Below are positions 1 to 9,063 of a DNA stretch of 26,399 nucleotides, piece after piece (positions within the stretch are counted from its first letter, which is position 1; every line of letters begins with the position of its first letter). The notes under the pieces were generated by a model. It did not search any database and was not told the origin of the DNA. It worked only from the letters and a program-made list of their open reading frames with translations. A program made the translations under genes and the position numbers. Source of the stretch: JACNLN01 sp964626495 (lineage in GTDB: Bacteria; Fidelibacterota; Marinisomatia; Marinisomatales; CAZVFT01); the NCBI GenBank assembly GCA_964626495.1, contig CAZVFT010000027.1, forward strand, positions 1-26,399, in the 5' to 3' direction.

Positions 1-50
1 GCCCAGTCGTACATAGCCCAACTTCGAATCGATTTTTTAGAATCTAACAT
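1..50 (-). CDS. MFS transporter, UMF1/Atg22-like (5' end only)
   Basis: Only the first 16 codons lie in the window; the gene runs off the left edge. Reading leftwards from an ATG at 50-48 gives MLDSKKSIRSWAMYDWA. The S-W-A-x-Y-D-W-A stretch is the typical start of UMF1-family (Atg22-like) major facilitator transporters, where it leads into the first membrane helix. A strong Shine-Dalgarno sequence, GGAGGG, sits 4 bases before the ATG. The family is thought to move small solutes across the inner membrane, but the substrate cannot be told from this fragment. It is transcribed divergently from the outer-membrane protein at 321. Confidence 0.7.
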   Translation of the reverse strand, partial: MLDSKKSIRSWAMYDW

Positions 51-320
51 AATTCCCTCCTTAACTATTTTTAAATTAAAATGATACTGAAATTTACTAT
101 AAAATCTTTTTCAATCAACTGTTTTACAAAGTTTCAAAATGGAGCAGGAAATTTAGTGATACTCGACCTTCTTTTTCGAAAATTGTAAAACCCTGAAGGG
201 CAAAATCCAGTCAAAGATGTGCAAAATACGTTTTGTTGCATTTAAAAAAAGTTATTCACAAATTCTATATGCTATTCATCATTACCGAAAATTCAATAAC
301 TTAATAGGAAGGGCACTGCC
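51..320. other. Divergent intergenic region, presumed promoters
   Basis: AT-rich 270-base spacer between the leftward MFS gene and the rightward outer-membrane protein gene, so it should hold promoters for both. I see no ORF and no clear hairpin or consensus promoter. The ribosome binding site of the right-hand gene, AGGAAGGG, ends the region. Confidence 0.5.
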
Positions 321-1649
321 ATGAAAAAAACAACCACTGCGATCAACATCATTCTTATTATTCTAATCACGGTCTCTTTTGTCTTTGCTCAAGATAAGGA
401 AAAAACACCTACCGGCTGGAGTTTTGGAGGGGTGCCAGCAATAGCATACAATTCAGATACGGGATTTCTCTATGGAATTATCTTAAATCCCTTTAATTAC
501 GGCGATGGTTCCATGTACCCGGATTATAAGTATCAAGTTTATCTTGAGTGGTCCCGAACAACAAAAGGAAGCGGTATCAACCGAATTCAGTTCGACTCAA
601 AGTACCTGCTCCCATTTGGCATTCGAATTACTGGTGAATTGAGCTACATGACGGAACAGGCGCTGCCGTTTTATGGATTCAATGGGTATGAGTCAGAATA
701 CCATCCAGAATGGGAAGATTATCCAGATGATTCTGAATCTATCACCCGAGTGTATTATCGTCACGAGAGAAATGCCTTTAAACTCACGACTGATTTCCAA
801 AAACAACTTCTTGGTGAGAACCTTAAAGGACTCTTCGGTTTTGGAATCCTCAACACAGAAGTGGGTCCTGTTGATATTGCTACACTAAATGAAGGAAAGG
901 ATGAAGCTGATAAACTACCAGTTTACACATCAGCTGACAGTATTGGTTTGTATGATTATTGGGTATCACTTGGGTGTATTCCTCAAGAAGAGGCAGAAGG
1001 TGGTAAAACCAATTACTTGAAATTTGGTGCGGTCTATGACACTCGTGATAATGAACCCAATCCTATGAGTGGAATGTGGACAGAAGCATTAATCACTATG
1101 GTACCGGAATTCCTTGGAAGTGATTTTGGTAACACTCTACTCACAGCCACGCACCGTCAATACTTCACGATTATCCCTAAAGACCTTTCCTTTGCATATC
1201 GTTTGGGATATCAGGGAGTTATTAGTGGAGAAATTCCCTTCTTCATGCTTCCGTACTACCAGAGCAGTTACCAGACTCAGGAAGGATTTGGTGGCTCCAA
1301 GACCATGCGGGGAATCATGAAAAACCGTGTGGTAGGGAATTCGGTAGCGTTGTTTAATGCCGAACTTAGGTGGAAATTTTTTCGAACGGTGGTTTTCGGT
1401 CAAAACATCTACCTCGCTCTGAATGCCTTCGTAGATGGCGGGCAGGTGCTGGATGAATATGGGAACGATACTTATACAGAAGCCATGAAAGATGCCGAAG
1501 CCCCCAAAGAAAGTTTACACCTATCTTATGGCGGGGGGTTCCGAATCGCTCTGAATGAGAATTTTATTGTCTCTGTTGATTACGGAATGGCAGCGGATGA
1601 ACAGGATGGTACCAGCGGTCTTTACATCGGACTTGGGTACCTTTACTAA
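321..1649 (+). CDS. Outer-membrane protein, Omp85/BamA-like beta-barrel
   Basis: A 442-residue exported protein. Residues 1-23 form a signal peptide (MKK start, hydrophobic core, cleavage after FVFAQ or FVFA). The rest looks like a beta-barrel: alternating aromatic and glycine-rich strands, and a C-terminus ending in G-L-G-Y-L-Y. Around residues 321-350 the stretch GGSKTMRGIMKNRVVG followed by N-A-E-L-R-W matches the conserved Omp85 'surface antigen' motif (RGY...R..G, then N.ELR). No POTRA repeats precede the barrel, so it is not BamA or TamA itself; it resembles short, POTRA-less Omp85 relatives of unknown role. The start is supported by AGGAAGGG 8 bases upstream. It converges on the flavoprotein gene at 1703 and shares a terminator with it. 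Confidence 0.8.
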   Translation: MKKTTTAINIILIILITVSFVFAQDKEKTPTGWSFGGVPAIAYNSDTGFLYGIILNPFNYGDGSMYPDYKYQVYLEWSRTTKGSGINRIQFDSKYLLPFGIRITGELSYMTEQALPFYGFNGYESEYHPEWEDYPDDSESITRVYYRHERNAFKLTTDFQKQLLGENLKGLFGFGILNTEVGPVDIATLNEGKDEADKLPVYTSADSIGLYDYWVSLGCIPQEEAEGGKTNYLKFGAVYDTRDNEPNPMSGMWTEALITMVPEFLGSDFGNTLLTATHRQYFTIIPKDLSFAYRLGYQGVISGEIPFFMLPYYQSSYQTQEGFGGSKTMRGIMKNRVVGNSVALFNAELRWKFFRTVVFGQNIYLALNAFVDGGQVLDEYGNDTYTEAMKDAEAPKESLHLSYGGGFRIALNENFIVSVDYGMAADEQDGTSGLYIGLGYLY

Positions 1650-1667
1650 AGTTTAGATAAATCCAGA

Positions 1668-1702
1668 CAAAAAGGCTGTCCCGTTTAGGGATGGCCCTTT
1701 TC
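1668..1702. terminator. Bidirectional intrinsic terminator
   Basis: An imperfect hairpin (AAAAGGCTGTCCC, loop gttta, GGGATGGCCCTTTT) lies between the ends of two converging genes. A-rich on the left arm and T-rich on the right, it can act as a terminator in both directions. Confidence 0.7.
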
Positions 1703-2680
1703 TTACTGTTGGGTCTTATTGCATTTAGAATACAATTTCCCCAAAAGAATACCTGGAAAGCTGTATTTTGTAACGGAAGTGAGAGAATAGCCTGTTCCCG
1801 TGATAATGGAACCTGCTGCTTTGATACCACTCTCCACAGCAGGACCAATTCCCTCCCCCATATCCCTTGTAGCCAGACCTGCTGCATCACCAATGATAAA
1901 TGCATTGTCAATGCGTCCTACTGGTGATCTTTGACTTAGATAATAGTTGTACCCCTTTGGGTTAAATTGGCGTGAGTTGACCAGTCTCAGTTTCTCAAGT
2001 TTGTGAGTAAAATAATCCCACTGTTTTTTTATACTGTCACCCCTTTCTCTCAATCTTTCCAGGGAGCCACCGATTCCAATATTCAGATACCCGTTTCCTT
2101 TCGGGACATACCAGGAATATCCCGGCAGATGATTATCAAAAAACCAGAGATGGCAATGATCATTCTGATAATCGTATGGAAATTCTTCCTCAAGCCCAAT
2201 GATGAGTGATCTCTTTACCCGAGGATAGACACGCTTGAAAAAAAATTTATATACGGGACAGTAAGTACCCCCAGCTCCCACGAGGTATTGACTCCGAAAT
2301 TTTCGATCTATGATGAAGTCGCCATTCCCTTTTTCTATATTCACAACCGGATGAGTATATACTGGAACATTTGCTCGTTTTAAAAGCCAGTTGTCAAATT
2401 CAATCCGTCTGATGGCATATTGTTTTGTGGGAACTGAGATTTTCTTGCCATACAGATAAAAATGAAGAGTGCGGAAAGTCATTAGGCTGTGTGGGTAACT
2501 GGAAAGGTTTAGTTTCAGTTGTTTCACAACCTTTGGTGTAATCCACCCTGCACAAATTTTGAGCCTTGGGAAGGTCTCTTTATCAAGAATGATGCATTCA
2601 ATGCCCGCTTGTTTTAATTTCCAGGCACACGTGGAGCCAGCAGGACCACCACCAACGATAATGACATCGGAACAAATCAT
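1703..2680 (-). CDS. FAD-dependent oxidoreductase, geranylgeranyl reductase family
   Basis: A 325-residue flavoprotein. Residues 5-19 carry the dinucleotide-binding motif VIIVGGGPAGSTCA followed by an acidic residue at the end of the second strand (LDKETFPR). The next segment, K-I-C-A-G-W, corresponds to the P-x-x-C-G-G element of geranylgeranyl reductases and related halogenase/hydroxylase flavoproteins. The second FAD motif, FIIGDAAGLATRDMGEGIGPA, lies near residue 270. Known members hydrogenate double bonds of isoprenoid chains in lipids, quinones or chlorophyll; the substrate here is unknown. It is shorter than most members (around 390), mainly at the C-terminus. It lies downstream of two lipid-type enzymes but is separated from them by 380 repeat-rich bases, so shared transcription is uncertain. 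Confidence 0.8.
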   Translation of the reverse strand: MICSDVIIVGGGPAGSTCAWKLKQAGIECIILDKETFPRLKICAGWITPKVVKQLKLNLSSYPHSLMTFRTLHFYLYGKKISVPTKQYAIRRIEFDNWLLKRANVPVYTHPVVNIEKGNGDFIIDRKFRSQYLVGAGGTYCPVYKFFFKRVYPRVKRSLIIGLEEEFPYDYQNDHCHLWFFDNHLPGYSWYVPKGNGYLNIGIGGSLERLRERGDSIKKQWDYFTHKLEKLRLVNSRQFNPKGYNYYLSQRSPVGRIDNAFIIGDAAGLATRDMGEGIGPAVESGIKAAGSIITGTGYSLTSVTKYSFPGILLGKLYSKCNKTQQ

Positions 2681-3058
2681 TTTAATCCAATTGGTGATTC
2701 ATATATTGAATCCATTATCCTGAATTATTCGCCACCCCGATACGGTTATACTTCCCTACCTGCCCGAAAGATGTCAGGCGGGCAGGGCAGGCAAAAGGCA
2801 CAAAATTCACAAGACACTGATAACAAGAGAGTTACAATGGATATCATAAATATTTTTTGTAACGTTATTTTTAACATCATTTTATCTTTTTTCTTCCTGC
2901 CTGCCCGAGGTAGACGGGCCCGCCACAAACGATTAGGTGGGGCGGGCGTGAAACTTCGCGATCCTCGTGGGCCTCGGCCCTGATTATTAATGAGGTTATT
3001 AATTGGTATCTGGCAAGTAGTGAACAGACTTTGATTGAAGATATAGAAATGTGTGGTA
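2681..3058. other. Repeat-rich intergenic region
   Basis: 378 bases without a convincing gene. It holds the 63-base dispersed repeat at 2731-2793, and a GC-rich patch (2895-2950) with an inverted pair, GCCCGCCAC at 2918-2926 and GTGGGGCGGGC at 2937-2947. The stretch between them is AT-rich. Short ORFs here lie inside repeats and show no protein-like character. Confidence 0.6.
2731..2793 (+). repeat. Dispersed 63-base repeat, copy A
   Basis: About 90% identical (6 mismatches by eye in 63 positions) to the reverse complement of 14556-14618. It contains the small stem CCTGCCCG / CGGGCAGG separated by aaagatgtcagg-like sequence, so it behaves like a REP-type palindromic element. Confidence 0.8.
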
Positions 3059-4180
3059 TTAAGATTTCTGGCAATCGGGTTGTTTCTGACCGGATTTGGT
3101 CATCACGACTTGCCACAACTGATTCTCTCGTGCCCGGAATCCACCTGCGGAACTCAACAGATAGTAGCACCACATACGATAAAAGCGATCTCCATATTCA
3201 TCCCTCAAGTCGAACCACGCATTCTCAAAATTTTTATACCACGCCATTAAGGTTTTGTCATAATCTGGACCAAAATTGTGCCAATCCTCTACAACAAATA
3301 TCCCCTCCATAGCACCGGCAAGCTGAGCAATAGAAGGTATCATGCTATTAGGGAAAATGTATTTATTCGTCCAAGCATTGGCGTGGGTGGTACTTTCGTT
3401 CCCGCCGATTGTATGTATAAAAGCGATCCCATCATCCTTAAGGCGCTGGTCAGCAACTTTCATATAAGTTTTATAATTTTTATACCCTACATGCTCCATA
3501 ATACCAATGGAAATCACTCGATCATACTTACCCGTCACATTTCGATAATCTTCAAGTTTGATTTCCACCGGCAAACCCTGACAGAATTTTCTTCCCAGTT
3601 CAACCTGCTCTTTTGAAACAGTCACTGCTGTGACTTCGGTGCCATAGTTCTCTGCTGCATATTGAGCAAAGGTCCCCCAACCACATCCAAGCTCAAGGAC
3701 TTTCATTCCGGGCTGTAGCCCGATTTTCTGACATATTAGTTCCAGCTTAGCTTCTTGAGCTTCATCCAGATTTTTTGCATTCTTCCAGTACCCACAGGTG
3801 TACAACATCCTCTTGTCGAGCATTGCGTGATATAGATCATTACCAACATCGTAATGTTTTTCCCCGACTTCAAAAGCCCTCTTGAGCTTCTGCATATTAA
3901 GCAGTCGATATTGTGATGCGTGCAGGATTGTTTTCCAGCTTCCTCTTACCTTCTGATCCAGTTTGGCTCTTAGGACTCTATCAATGAACTGATCCAAAGC
4001 CTCACAATCCCACCAACCATCCATATAGGATTCTCCCAGTCCAAGCGCGCCCTCGCTGATAACTCTTCGGTAGAACCGGTTATTGTTAACCTGAATATCA
4101 TACGGATTTGGTCCATTAATGGATATGCCTGCAGAGGAAAGCAAGTTACGAAAAATGTATTCAGAGGTGCTTTTTCTCAT
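3059..4180 (-). CDS. cfa: Cyclopropane-fatty-acyl-phospholipid synthase
   Basis: A 373-residue SAM-dependent enzyme, close in length to E. coli Cfa (382). It transfers a methylene group from SAM to cis double bonds of membrane phospholipid acyl chains, working at the inner membrane surface. The SAM site is visible as VLELGCGWGTFAQYAA (about residues 161-176). Other family signatures are EVGEKHYDVGNDLYHAMLD (105-122), MLYTCGYW (125-132) with the active-site cysteine region, and IGIMEHVG (225-232) with the glutamate that binds bicarbonate. It lies 82 bases downstream of the serine-palmitoyltransferase-like gene on the same strand, which suggests joint transcription in a membrane-lipid cluster. 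The ATG has only a weak ribosome binding site. An overlapping antisense ORF is a shadow. Confidence 0.93.
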   Translation of the reverse strand: MRKSTSEYIFRNLLSSAGISINGPNPYDIQVNNNRFYRRVISEGALGLGESYMDGWWDCEALDQFIDRVLRAKLDQKVRGSWKTILHASQYRLLNMQKLKRAFEVGEKHYDVGNDLYHAMLDKRMLYTCGYWKNAKNLDEAQEAKLELICQKIGLQPGMKVLELGCGWGTFAQYAAENYGTEVTAVTVSKEQVELGRKFCQGLPVEIKLEDYRNVTGKYDRVISIGIMEHVGYKNYKTYMKVADQRLKDDGIAFIHTIGGNESTTHANAWTNKYIFPNSMIPSIAQLAGAMEGIFVVEDWHNFGPDYDKTLMAWYKNFENAWFDLRDEYGDRFYRMWCYYLLSSAGGFRARENQLWQVVMTKSGQKQPDCQKS

Positions 4181-4262
4181 TTTCTAATTCTCACCATAAG
4201 ATTGTTTATGAAAAAATGCATTGACACAATTTGTTTACAAATTACTTACTATGAAGAGTTGT

Positions 4263-5519
4263 TCAGTTAATTACTCCGTGTTTTTTCCCAATATTTTTGA
4301 ACATCTCCAGACAAAAGTCTAGTTGCTCCCGCGTATGGGTTGCCATATAACTCGTTCTCAGGAGGGATCGTCCCGGAGGAACAGCATTGGGAATGATGGG
4401 ATTGGTATAAACGCCTTCTGCCAGAAGATCTTTCCAGATATAAAAGGTCTTTTTTTCATCACCAATAAGGAGGGGAACGATAGGAGTTTCACTATTTCCT
4501 GTATCGTATCCCATGGACTTCAGATTCATCTGCATATAGCGGGTAATCTCCCAGAGTTTCTCCCGGCGTTCTGGCTCATTTTCGATAATTTCCAACGCTT
4601 TTATAACAGTAGCAACATTTGATGGGGGCAGTGCAGCAGAAAAAATCATTGTTCTTGAGTGGTGTTTTAAATAATCAATGATAGGTTCTTCACCAGCAAT
4701 AAATCCGCCAACACCTGCCAGCGATTTGCTAAAGGTTCCCATAATTAAGTCGGTTTTATCAATAAGATCGAAATGAGCTGCTGTACCATCACCTTTAGGT
4801 CCAAGCACCCCGATAGAATGGGCATCATCAACCATAATTCGGATACCATATTTTGACACTAAAGAAACAAGTTGGGGAAGTTTCGCGATATCCCCTTCCA
4901 TACTGAAAATCCCATCGGTCACAACAAAACGTGCTTGATCGGGGTCAGCCATTGACAGCTTTCGTTCCAGATCAGCCATGTCATTGTGTTTGTACCTTCT
5001 TACCCTTACACGAGAAAACCGGCAACCATCAACAATAGAAGCATGGTTAAATGCATCACTAAAAACAATATCTGTAGATCCAACGATAGCTGCAATGGCT
5101 CCAAGGTTTACCCCAAATCCTGTAGAGAACACCAGAGCTTTCTCCTTCCCCAAGAAGGAAGCAAGACGCTCCTCAAGCATTTCATGAAGGATAATATTCC
5201 CGTTCAGGAAACGACTTCCTGTCAGACCAGCACCATATTTTCGAAGTGCTTTCACTCCGGCTTCGATGATCTCAGGATGATTCGTAAGACCAAGATAGTT
5301 GTTTGAGCCCAGCATAATTTTTCGTTCGCCATCAATAGTTACATCTGTGGCATCAGAATTCTCAATTTTCGGGAAATACGGATAGTACCCCATGGCGCGT
5401 GCTGTCTTCGCCCGGGTGAAGCGGTACATCTTTGTAAATACGTCTGGAAAGGTATCAAAATACCGCTTCCCTGTAGCAATAAATTTCTGTTTGGCTACAT
5501 CCTTGAATTCAATAAACAT
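4263..5519 (-). CDS. PLP-dependent alpha-oxoamine synthase, serine palmitoyltransferase-like
   Basis: A 418-residue fold-type I PLP enzyme that condenses an acyl-CoA (or acyl-ACP) with an amino acid and releases CO2. Visible elements are the ring-stacking histidine at about 159 (FNHASIVDG), DDAHSIG at 231-237, and the Schiff-base lysine 265 in GTFSKSLAGVGG. The N-terminus, with YYPYFPKIE and MLGSNNYLGLT, and the C-terminal VPPGRSLLRTSYMATHT read more like bacterial serine palmitoyltransferase than like 8-amino-7-oxononanoate synthase or 2-amino-3-ketobutyrate ligase. If so, it starts sphingolipid synthesis. No bio genes and no threonine dehydrogenase are nearby, and a CFA synthase follows, which favours a lipid role. 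The start is set by AAGGAGAAC upstream of the ATG. Substrate choice remains an inference. Confidence 0.85.
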   Translation of the reverse strand: MFIEFKDVAKQKFIATGKRYFDTFPDVFTKMYRFTRAKTARAMGYYPYFPKIENSDATDVTIDGERKIMLGSNNYLGLTNHPEIIEAGVKALRKYGAGLTGSRFLNGNIILHEMLEERLASFLGKEKALVFSTGFGVNLGAIAAIVGSTDIVFSDAFNHASIVDGCRFSRVRVRRYKHNDMADLERKLSMADPDQARFVVTDGIFSMEGDIAKLPQLVSLVSKYGIRIMVDDAHSIGVLGPKGDGTAAHFDLIDKTDLIMGTFSKSLAGVGGFIAGEEPIIDYLKHHSRTMIFSAALPPSNVATVIKALEIIENEPERREKLWEITRYMQMNLKSMGYDTGNSETPIVPLLIGDEKKTFYIWKDLLAEGVYTNPIIPNAVPPGRSLLRTSYMATHTREQLDFCLEMFKNIGKKHGVIN

Positions 5520-5862
5520 ACTGATTGTTCTCCTTGCTTATTTGTTAATTATCTAGCCTTATTAATTTTCGGACAATTCGCAATGTGCAACATTAGCCAC
5601 TCCCTCCAAATGAGATCCTCCGGGACTCCGTAGAGTAAGTTCGCCAAGTTTTACGATATCTTTACTTAGTGTTTCTTCGCGTTCTTAGTGGCTAATAATC
5701 AAGGCTAGTTTTCAGAACACAATTTTCAAAAGATGAACAGGAAAATATCCCAGCCATTTCACTGTCTGTACAGATATTTTCTCCTCTGAAAAATATCGAG
5801 TGAAAATATCAATTTTCATCATAATATGAAACAGTTAATCTTGACTAATCTTGGGTTTGCTC
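5520..5862. other. Intergenic region upstream of the oxoamine synthase gene
   Basis: 343 bases with no supported gene. It should contain the promoter for the leftward lipid genes. At 5665-5697 it carries a degenerate piece (cttcgcgttcttagtggcta) of the common 'cttcgtg...gtggctaat' interspersed repeat seen elsewhere in the window. No clear terminator hairpin was found for the acylase gene that reads into it. Confidence 0.5.
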
Positions 5863-8262
5863 CTACTTTATAAAAACCTGTTTGTATTTTGCCTCTTTTT
5901 CAATGAGGTCACGAGTGATATAGTCCGTATGATACTCGTGCTTCAGGTACAACTCTGTTTGGTCACAGTAGTGATCGCTGGCGGGAATCCCAGAGTTCCC
6001 AGTGGGAATTACCGATAAAGACCTATCCCAATCCGCCAGATCGTAAATGTGACGATGAGATGAGCCATAGTCCACCGTGTATGGCTTGGTGTAGGAATAT
6101 TTGTATGGGCTCACCGTGTGATTTCCTCCACTCACTTCATAGGGTCCGCGGTTCAGGTTAAAGACAGCATCGAGAATCTTAACCCCGCCCATGGGATGCG
6201 CCAGCACAAACACATGTTCATCCCCCCAACGCCATTTTTCAGGATTGTTTCCATATCGTTCCGCCAGAGAAGTTATTGCTTCCCGAAAGCTTTTCTGTAC
6301 CTGGTCAGTGAAATTTTCCACTTTATCAGTCGTCACATCGTCACACCATCTTGAGCCCCGATGATACCAGATGTGATGGATAGCAAACCGTGAGAGGTAG
6401 CTGGTAGAAATGTACTGTTTGTACAGGAGAGAGTCAAGTTCATCCAGGAGGAGATTTTCCAGAAACCGTCCATAAAATCCCTCGAAAATCAGGGTGGCAG
6501 CACTCTCTTTTGTCTCTCTGCCATCCCATGCTGAAAGGAGTCCCAGCGATTTCTGTTCCAGCGGAGTGAGTGATTCTAATTTCTCTATTTCTGCAATGAG
6601 ATCATCCCTCATCTCCTCCACCAATTTCGATTGCCAGTCCTTCTGCATCCGGATAAAATCATCCGCAGAAAATTTTTCCTTTTCCTCAAGCATATCTCGT
6701 ATCCTGGCAATACGGTAGTGAAGAGCGGGCCACTGTGGAATCTGGAAGGGCGCATCATCACTCACAGAACGGTTGTTTGCGGAGGAAACGTACCCGCACT
6801 CCGGGTTGAAACTGTGGGGAAGTTCCTCAAATGGGACAACTCCATCCCAGTCGTATTCGTCCGTCCAACCGGGAGCAATAGCAATACCGTTTCCTTTCTT
6901 CCGTTTCGGAACACCCGCACAACAGTAAATACCGATGTTCCCCTCAATGTCTGCATAAGCGATGTTCTGACTGACTGAAATAAATGTGCTAGCTGCATCC
7001 TTGAACTCGTCCCAGTTCCTAGCATGATTCATAAGGAACACAGATCGTATTTCATTGCTGAAATCATTCCCCAGCCACCGCATGGAGATAGCTTCTTCCA
7101 CATCTTTAAACTTCGACACAATAGGTCCGCGATGGGTGAAAAGAAGTTCCCGCTCCACTTCTTCGCCACCGTCGATTTTTATAATCTCCTTACGTACCTC
7201 CATCTCTTTCCACTCGCCATTGAATTCGTACTGATGACGGTTTTCCGGATTCACTTTTTCAAGATAAAAATCCATGTCATCCACCATAACGTTTGTCATT
7301 CCCCAGGCAATATAATCATTATGTCCCGCTACAATACAGGGCTGGCCCGGGAGAGCAACTCCCGTCACATTGATTCCTCCTTCCACACACTGATGCATCT
7401 GGTACCAGATTCCTGGAGCGTTCAGCCCGAGGTGCATATCGTTGGAAAAAAGCGGCATCCCTGTGACGCTTTTCTTGCCGGAAACAGCCCAGTTGTTGCT
7501 GGCATTAAAGACCACAAGTCCCAGTTCTTTCAATTTTTCTGCTCCAGTAAGCAGAGAGTTTTCCAGATCATTACTGCTGATTTTCCTCACAAAGTCGGGA
7601 TAGACCACATGAATCTGGGAAGACATGTCAGGGATCAATTCTCGGCACATCTCCTCCCCAACCTTTTCGCGGGTGTTGTAAAGCATCACCTCGATAGCCC
7701 AGGGCATCGTGAGGTCCCACGCCATGTATCCAATGAGGTTGGCGCAATGTTCTGCTTTCCAGAGATTGGGGGAATAGCCAAGGAGATTGAATTCCAGTGG
7801 AAGCTTATCCTTATGGTTTTCGATGTATTGATTAACGCCATTGGCAAAAGCCTCCAGACAGGAGACAATATATTCATCGGTTTGGTCAATGAGCATTCTC
7901 GATTTTTCCGGGATTCGCAGTGATCTCAACAGGTGGTCTGCATCCACAAGATCGCCACCAAATATTTCAGATAGGCGACCAAAGGTGGCTCGACGGATGA
8001 GATCCATCTGCCAAAGCCGATCCTGAGCCATTACGTAGCCCGTAACACGATAAAGATCTTCTTCCGATTTAGCGTATATGTGGGGGATAGCGTACTGATC
8101 CCGGTAAACGACCACCTCATTCTTCAATCCCTTAAGAACTACTTCCCCGTCATATTCAGGGAGACCTTTCGTGGCGAGGGAACGGATATAGAGATAGGCA
8201 AAAAGGATAATAACGATTAGGACAATTCCCAGTCCAATAAGAATTTTTTTAATGCGTGACAT
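5863..8262 (-). CDS. Penicillin acylase family protein (Ntn-hydrolase)
   Basis: A 799-residue member of the penicillin amidase / acyl-homoserine-lactone acylase family, which hydrolyses amide bonds between an acyl group and an amine. Residues 7-27 form one hydrophobic segment (signal anchor or uncleaved signal), placing the enzyme outside the inner membrane. The alpha-chain start motif VVYRDQYAIPHIYA and GYVMAQDRLWQMD (about 75-87) are typical. The autocatalytic cleavage site and nucleophile is Ser255 in ASNNWAVSG, where most members have G-S-N-N-W. Length agrees with the family (about 750-850). AAGGAGAA lies before the ATG. It is a single gene with repeat-rich spacers on both sides. The true substrate (beta-lactam, lactone signal or other N-acyl compound) cannot be decided from sequence alone. 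Confidence 0.9.
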   Translation of the reverse strand: MSRIKKILIGLGIVLIVIILFAYLYIRSLATKGLPEYDGEVVLKGLKNEVVVYRDQYAIPHIYAKSEEDLYRVTGYVMAQDRLWQMDLIRRATFGRLSEIFGGDLVDADHLLRSLRIPEKSRMLIDQTDEYIVSCLEAFANGVNQYIENHKDKLPLEFNLLGYSPNLWKAEHCANLIGYMAWDLTMPWAIEVMLYNTREKVGEEMCRELIPDMSSQIHVVYPDFVRKISSNDLENSLLTGAEKLKELGLVVFNASNNWAVSGKKSVTGMPLFSNDMHLGLNAPGIWYQMHQCVEGGINVTGVALPGQPCIVAGHNDYIAWGMTNVMVDDMDFYLEKVNPENRHQYEFNGEWKEMEVRKEIIKIDGGEEVERELLFTHRGPIVSKFKDVEEAISMRWLGNDFSNEIRSVFLMNHARNWDEFKDAASTFISVSQNIAYADIEGNIGIYCCAGVPKRKKGNGIAIAPGWTDEYDWDGVVPFEELPHSFNPECGYVSSANNRSVSDDAPFQIPQWPALHYRIARIRDMLEEKEKFSADDFIRMQKDWQSKLVEEMRDDLIAEIEKLESLTPLEQKSLGLLSAWDGRETKESAATLIFEGFYGRFLENLLLDELDSLLYKQYISTSYLSRFAIHHIWYHRGSRWCDDVTTDKVENFTDQVQKSFREAITSLAERYGNNPEKWRWGDEHVFVLAHPMGGVKILDAVFNLNRGPYEVSGGNHTVSPYKYSYTKPYTVDYGSSHRHIYDLADWDRSLSVIPTGNSGIPASDHYCDQTELYLKHEYHTDYITRDLIEKEAKYKQVFIK

Positions 8263-8419
8263 GGTGGTTCTCCTTCCCCTTTGTTAGATGTCAAAATATG
8301 GTGTTAATCGATGATTCATTCAAGAAGAATTTGCATCTGATGTTCTCCAGAAATATCAGGTCTCGATGCAAAAGGAGGTAACAAATCCGCTACGGAGGAT
8401 AAATTTCAAGTGACAAGTA

Positions 8420-8569
8420 AAATCGAAGCGTAGTAGCTTGCCCCGGTCAATCAGTCAAAAGCCTGACAGGATCTATTCAGCCGCTGACGAATCAGTCGGG
8501 CGTCAGTCAGGAGCCTGACAGGTCATTCAGGAACCTGACGGGCCTGACCGATTTTGTTTGCTTCGATTT
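8420..8569. repeat. Possible MITE-like element with short terminal inverted repeats
   Basis: AAATCGAAGC at 8420-8429 is the exact inverse of GCTTCGATTT at 8560-8569. A second inner pair, CGGTCA (8444-8449) and TGACCG (8545-8550), is placed almost symmetrically. The interior has repeated small palindromes such as GTCAGGAGCCTGAC (8506-8519). No transposase is encoded. Mobility is an inference. Confidence 0.4.
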
Positions 8570-8810
8570 ACAGAGGGAAAGGACTTTTCTTCCACTATCC
8601 ATTTACAATTGGAACTCCTCTCCCTTGACGCCCGTCCGGCTACCGACGGAGGAGAGGGCCAGGGTGAGGGTGAAGTGAACAACTCATCTGAGGTAAGACT
8701 GCATCATTCACCGATGCAGTTGGTGTAAGATGCCTCTTCATCTCAGTCGGGTGCCTGACCGGTTTTTGGTTAACTTCATCATCATTTCCCTATGAACACC
8801 CCCACCTCAA

Positions 8811-8833
8811 TCCTCCCCCATCAAGGGGGAGGA
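8811..8833. repeat. Perfect 9-bp hairpin
   Basis: TCCTCCCCC and GGGGGAGGA pair perfectly around the loop atcaa. No T-tract follows on either side, so it is better seen as part of a common interspersed repeat than as an intrinsic terminator. Confidence 0.6.
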
Positions 8834-9063
8834 GGCGACTTTGCCCCAGACTTATGTCTCAGTACAACTTTCAGATTCTTCACCCACAATAATGCATGAT
8901 GAACCTTATTGTTTATTAAGGTGTAACTCTAATAAAAGTTAAACTGCGCAAACTTGGAAAAATTTAAGTTGAAAACTGAACATAACAATTAATCAACACT
9001 TTTAATTTTAAAATAACATTCCAACCATTTTGCGTAATGTTGAACGAGTGTTATAAGGCGCTG

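Larger units (their letters stand above)
8263..9063. other. Long repeat-rich non-coding region
   Basis: About 800 bases with no supported gene. It contains a possible MITE-like palindrome (8420-8569), scattered short palindromes of the type GTCAGG-NN-CCTGAC, a 'ctctcccttgac...gagggccagggtgagg' segment (8618-8672) resembling widespread interspersed repeats, and a perfect hairpin at 8811-8833. The right end (about 8930-9060) is AT-rich and runs into the HicB stop. Confidence 0.6.

Noticed and set aside
2746..2983. Small ORFs on both strands (60-70 residues) between the flavoprotein and CFA genes
   Set aside because: They consist of translated GC-rich repeats (runs of R, A, G, P) and overlap each other antisense; no family match.
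4263..5519. Biotin synthesis gene bioF
   Set aside because: No other bio genes are near, and N- and C-terminal motifs read more like serine palmitoyltransferase; the general class is kept as alpha-oxoamine synthase.
7024..7923. 299-residue plus-strand ORF
   Set aside because: It lies wholly antisense to the penicillin-acylase gene, has no ribosome binding site of note and a composition (His, Phe, Ser rich) typical of a shadow frame.
8453..8762. Possible CRISPR array because of recurring CCTGACAGG-type units
   Set aside because: Unit spacing is irregular (about 20 to 200 bases), units diverge strongly, and there are no uniform spacers or cas genes.
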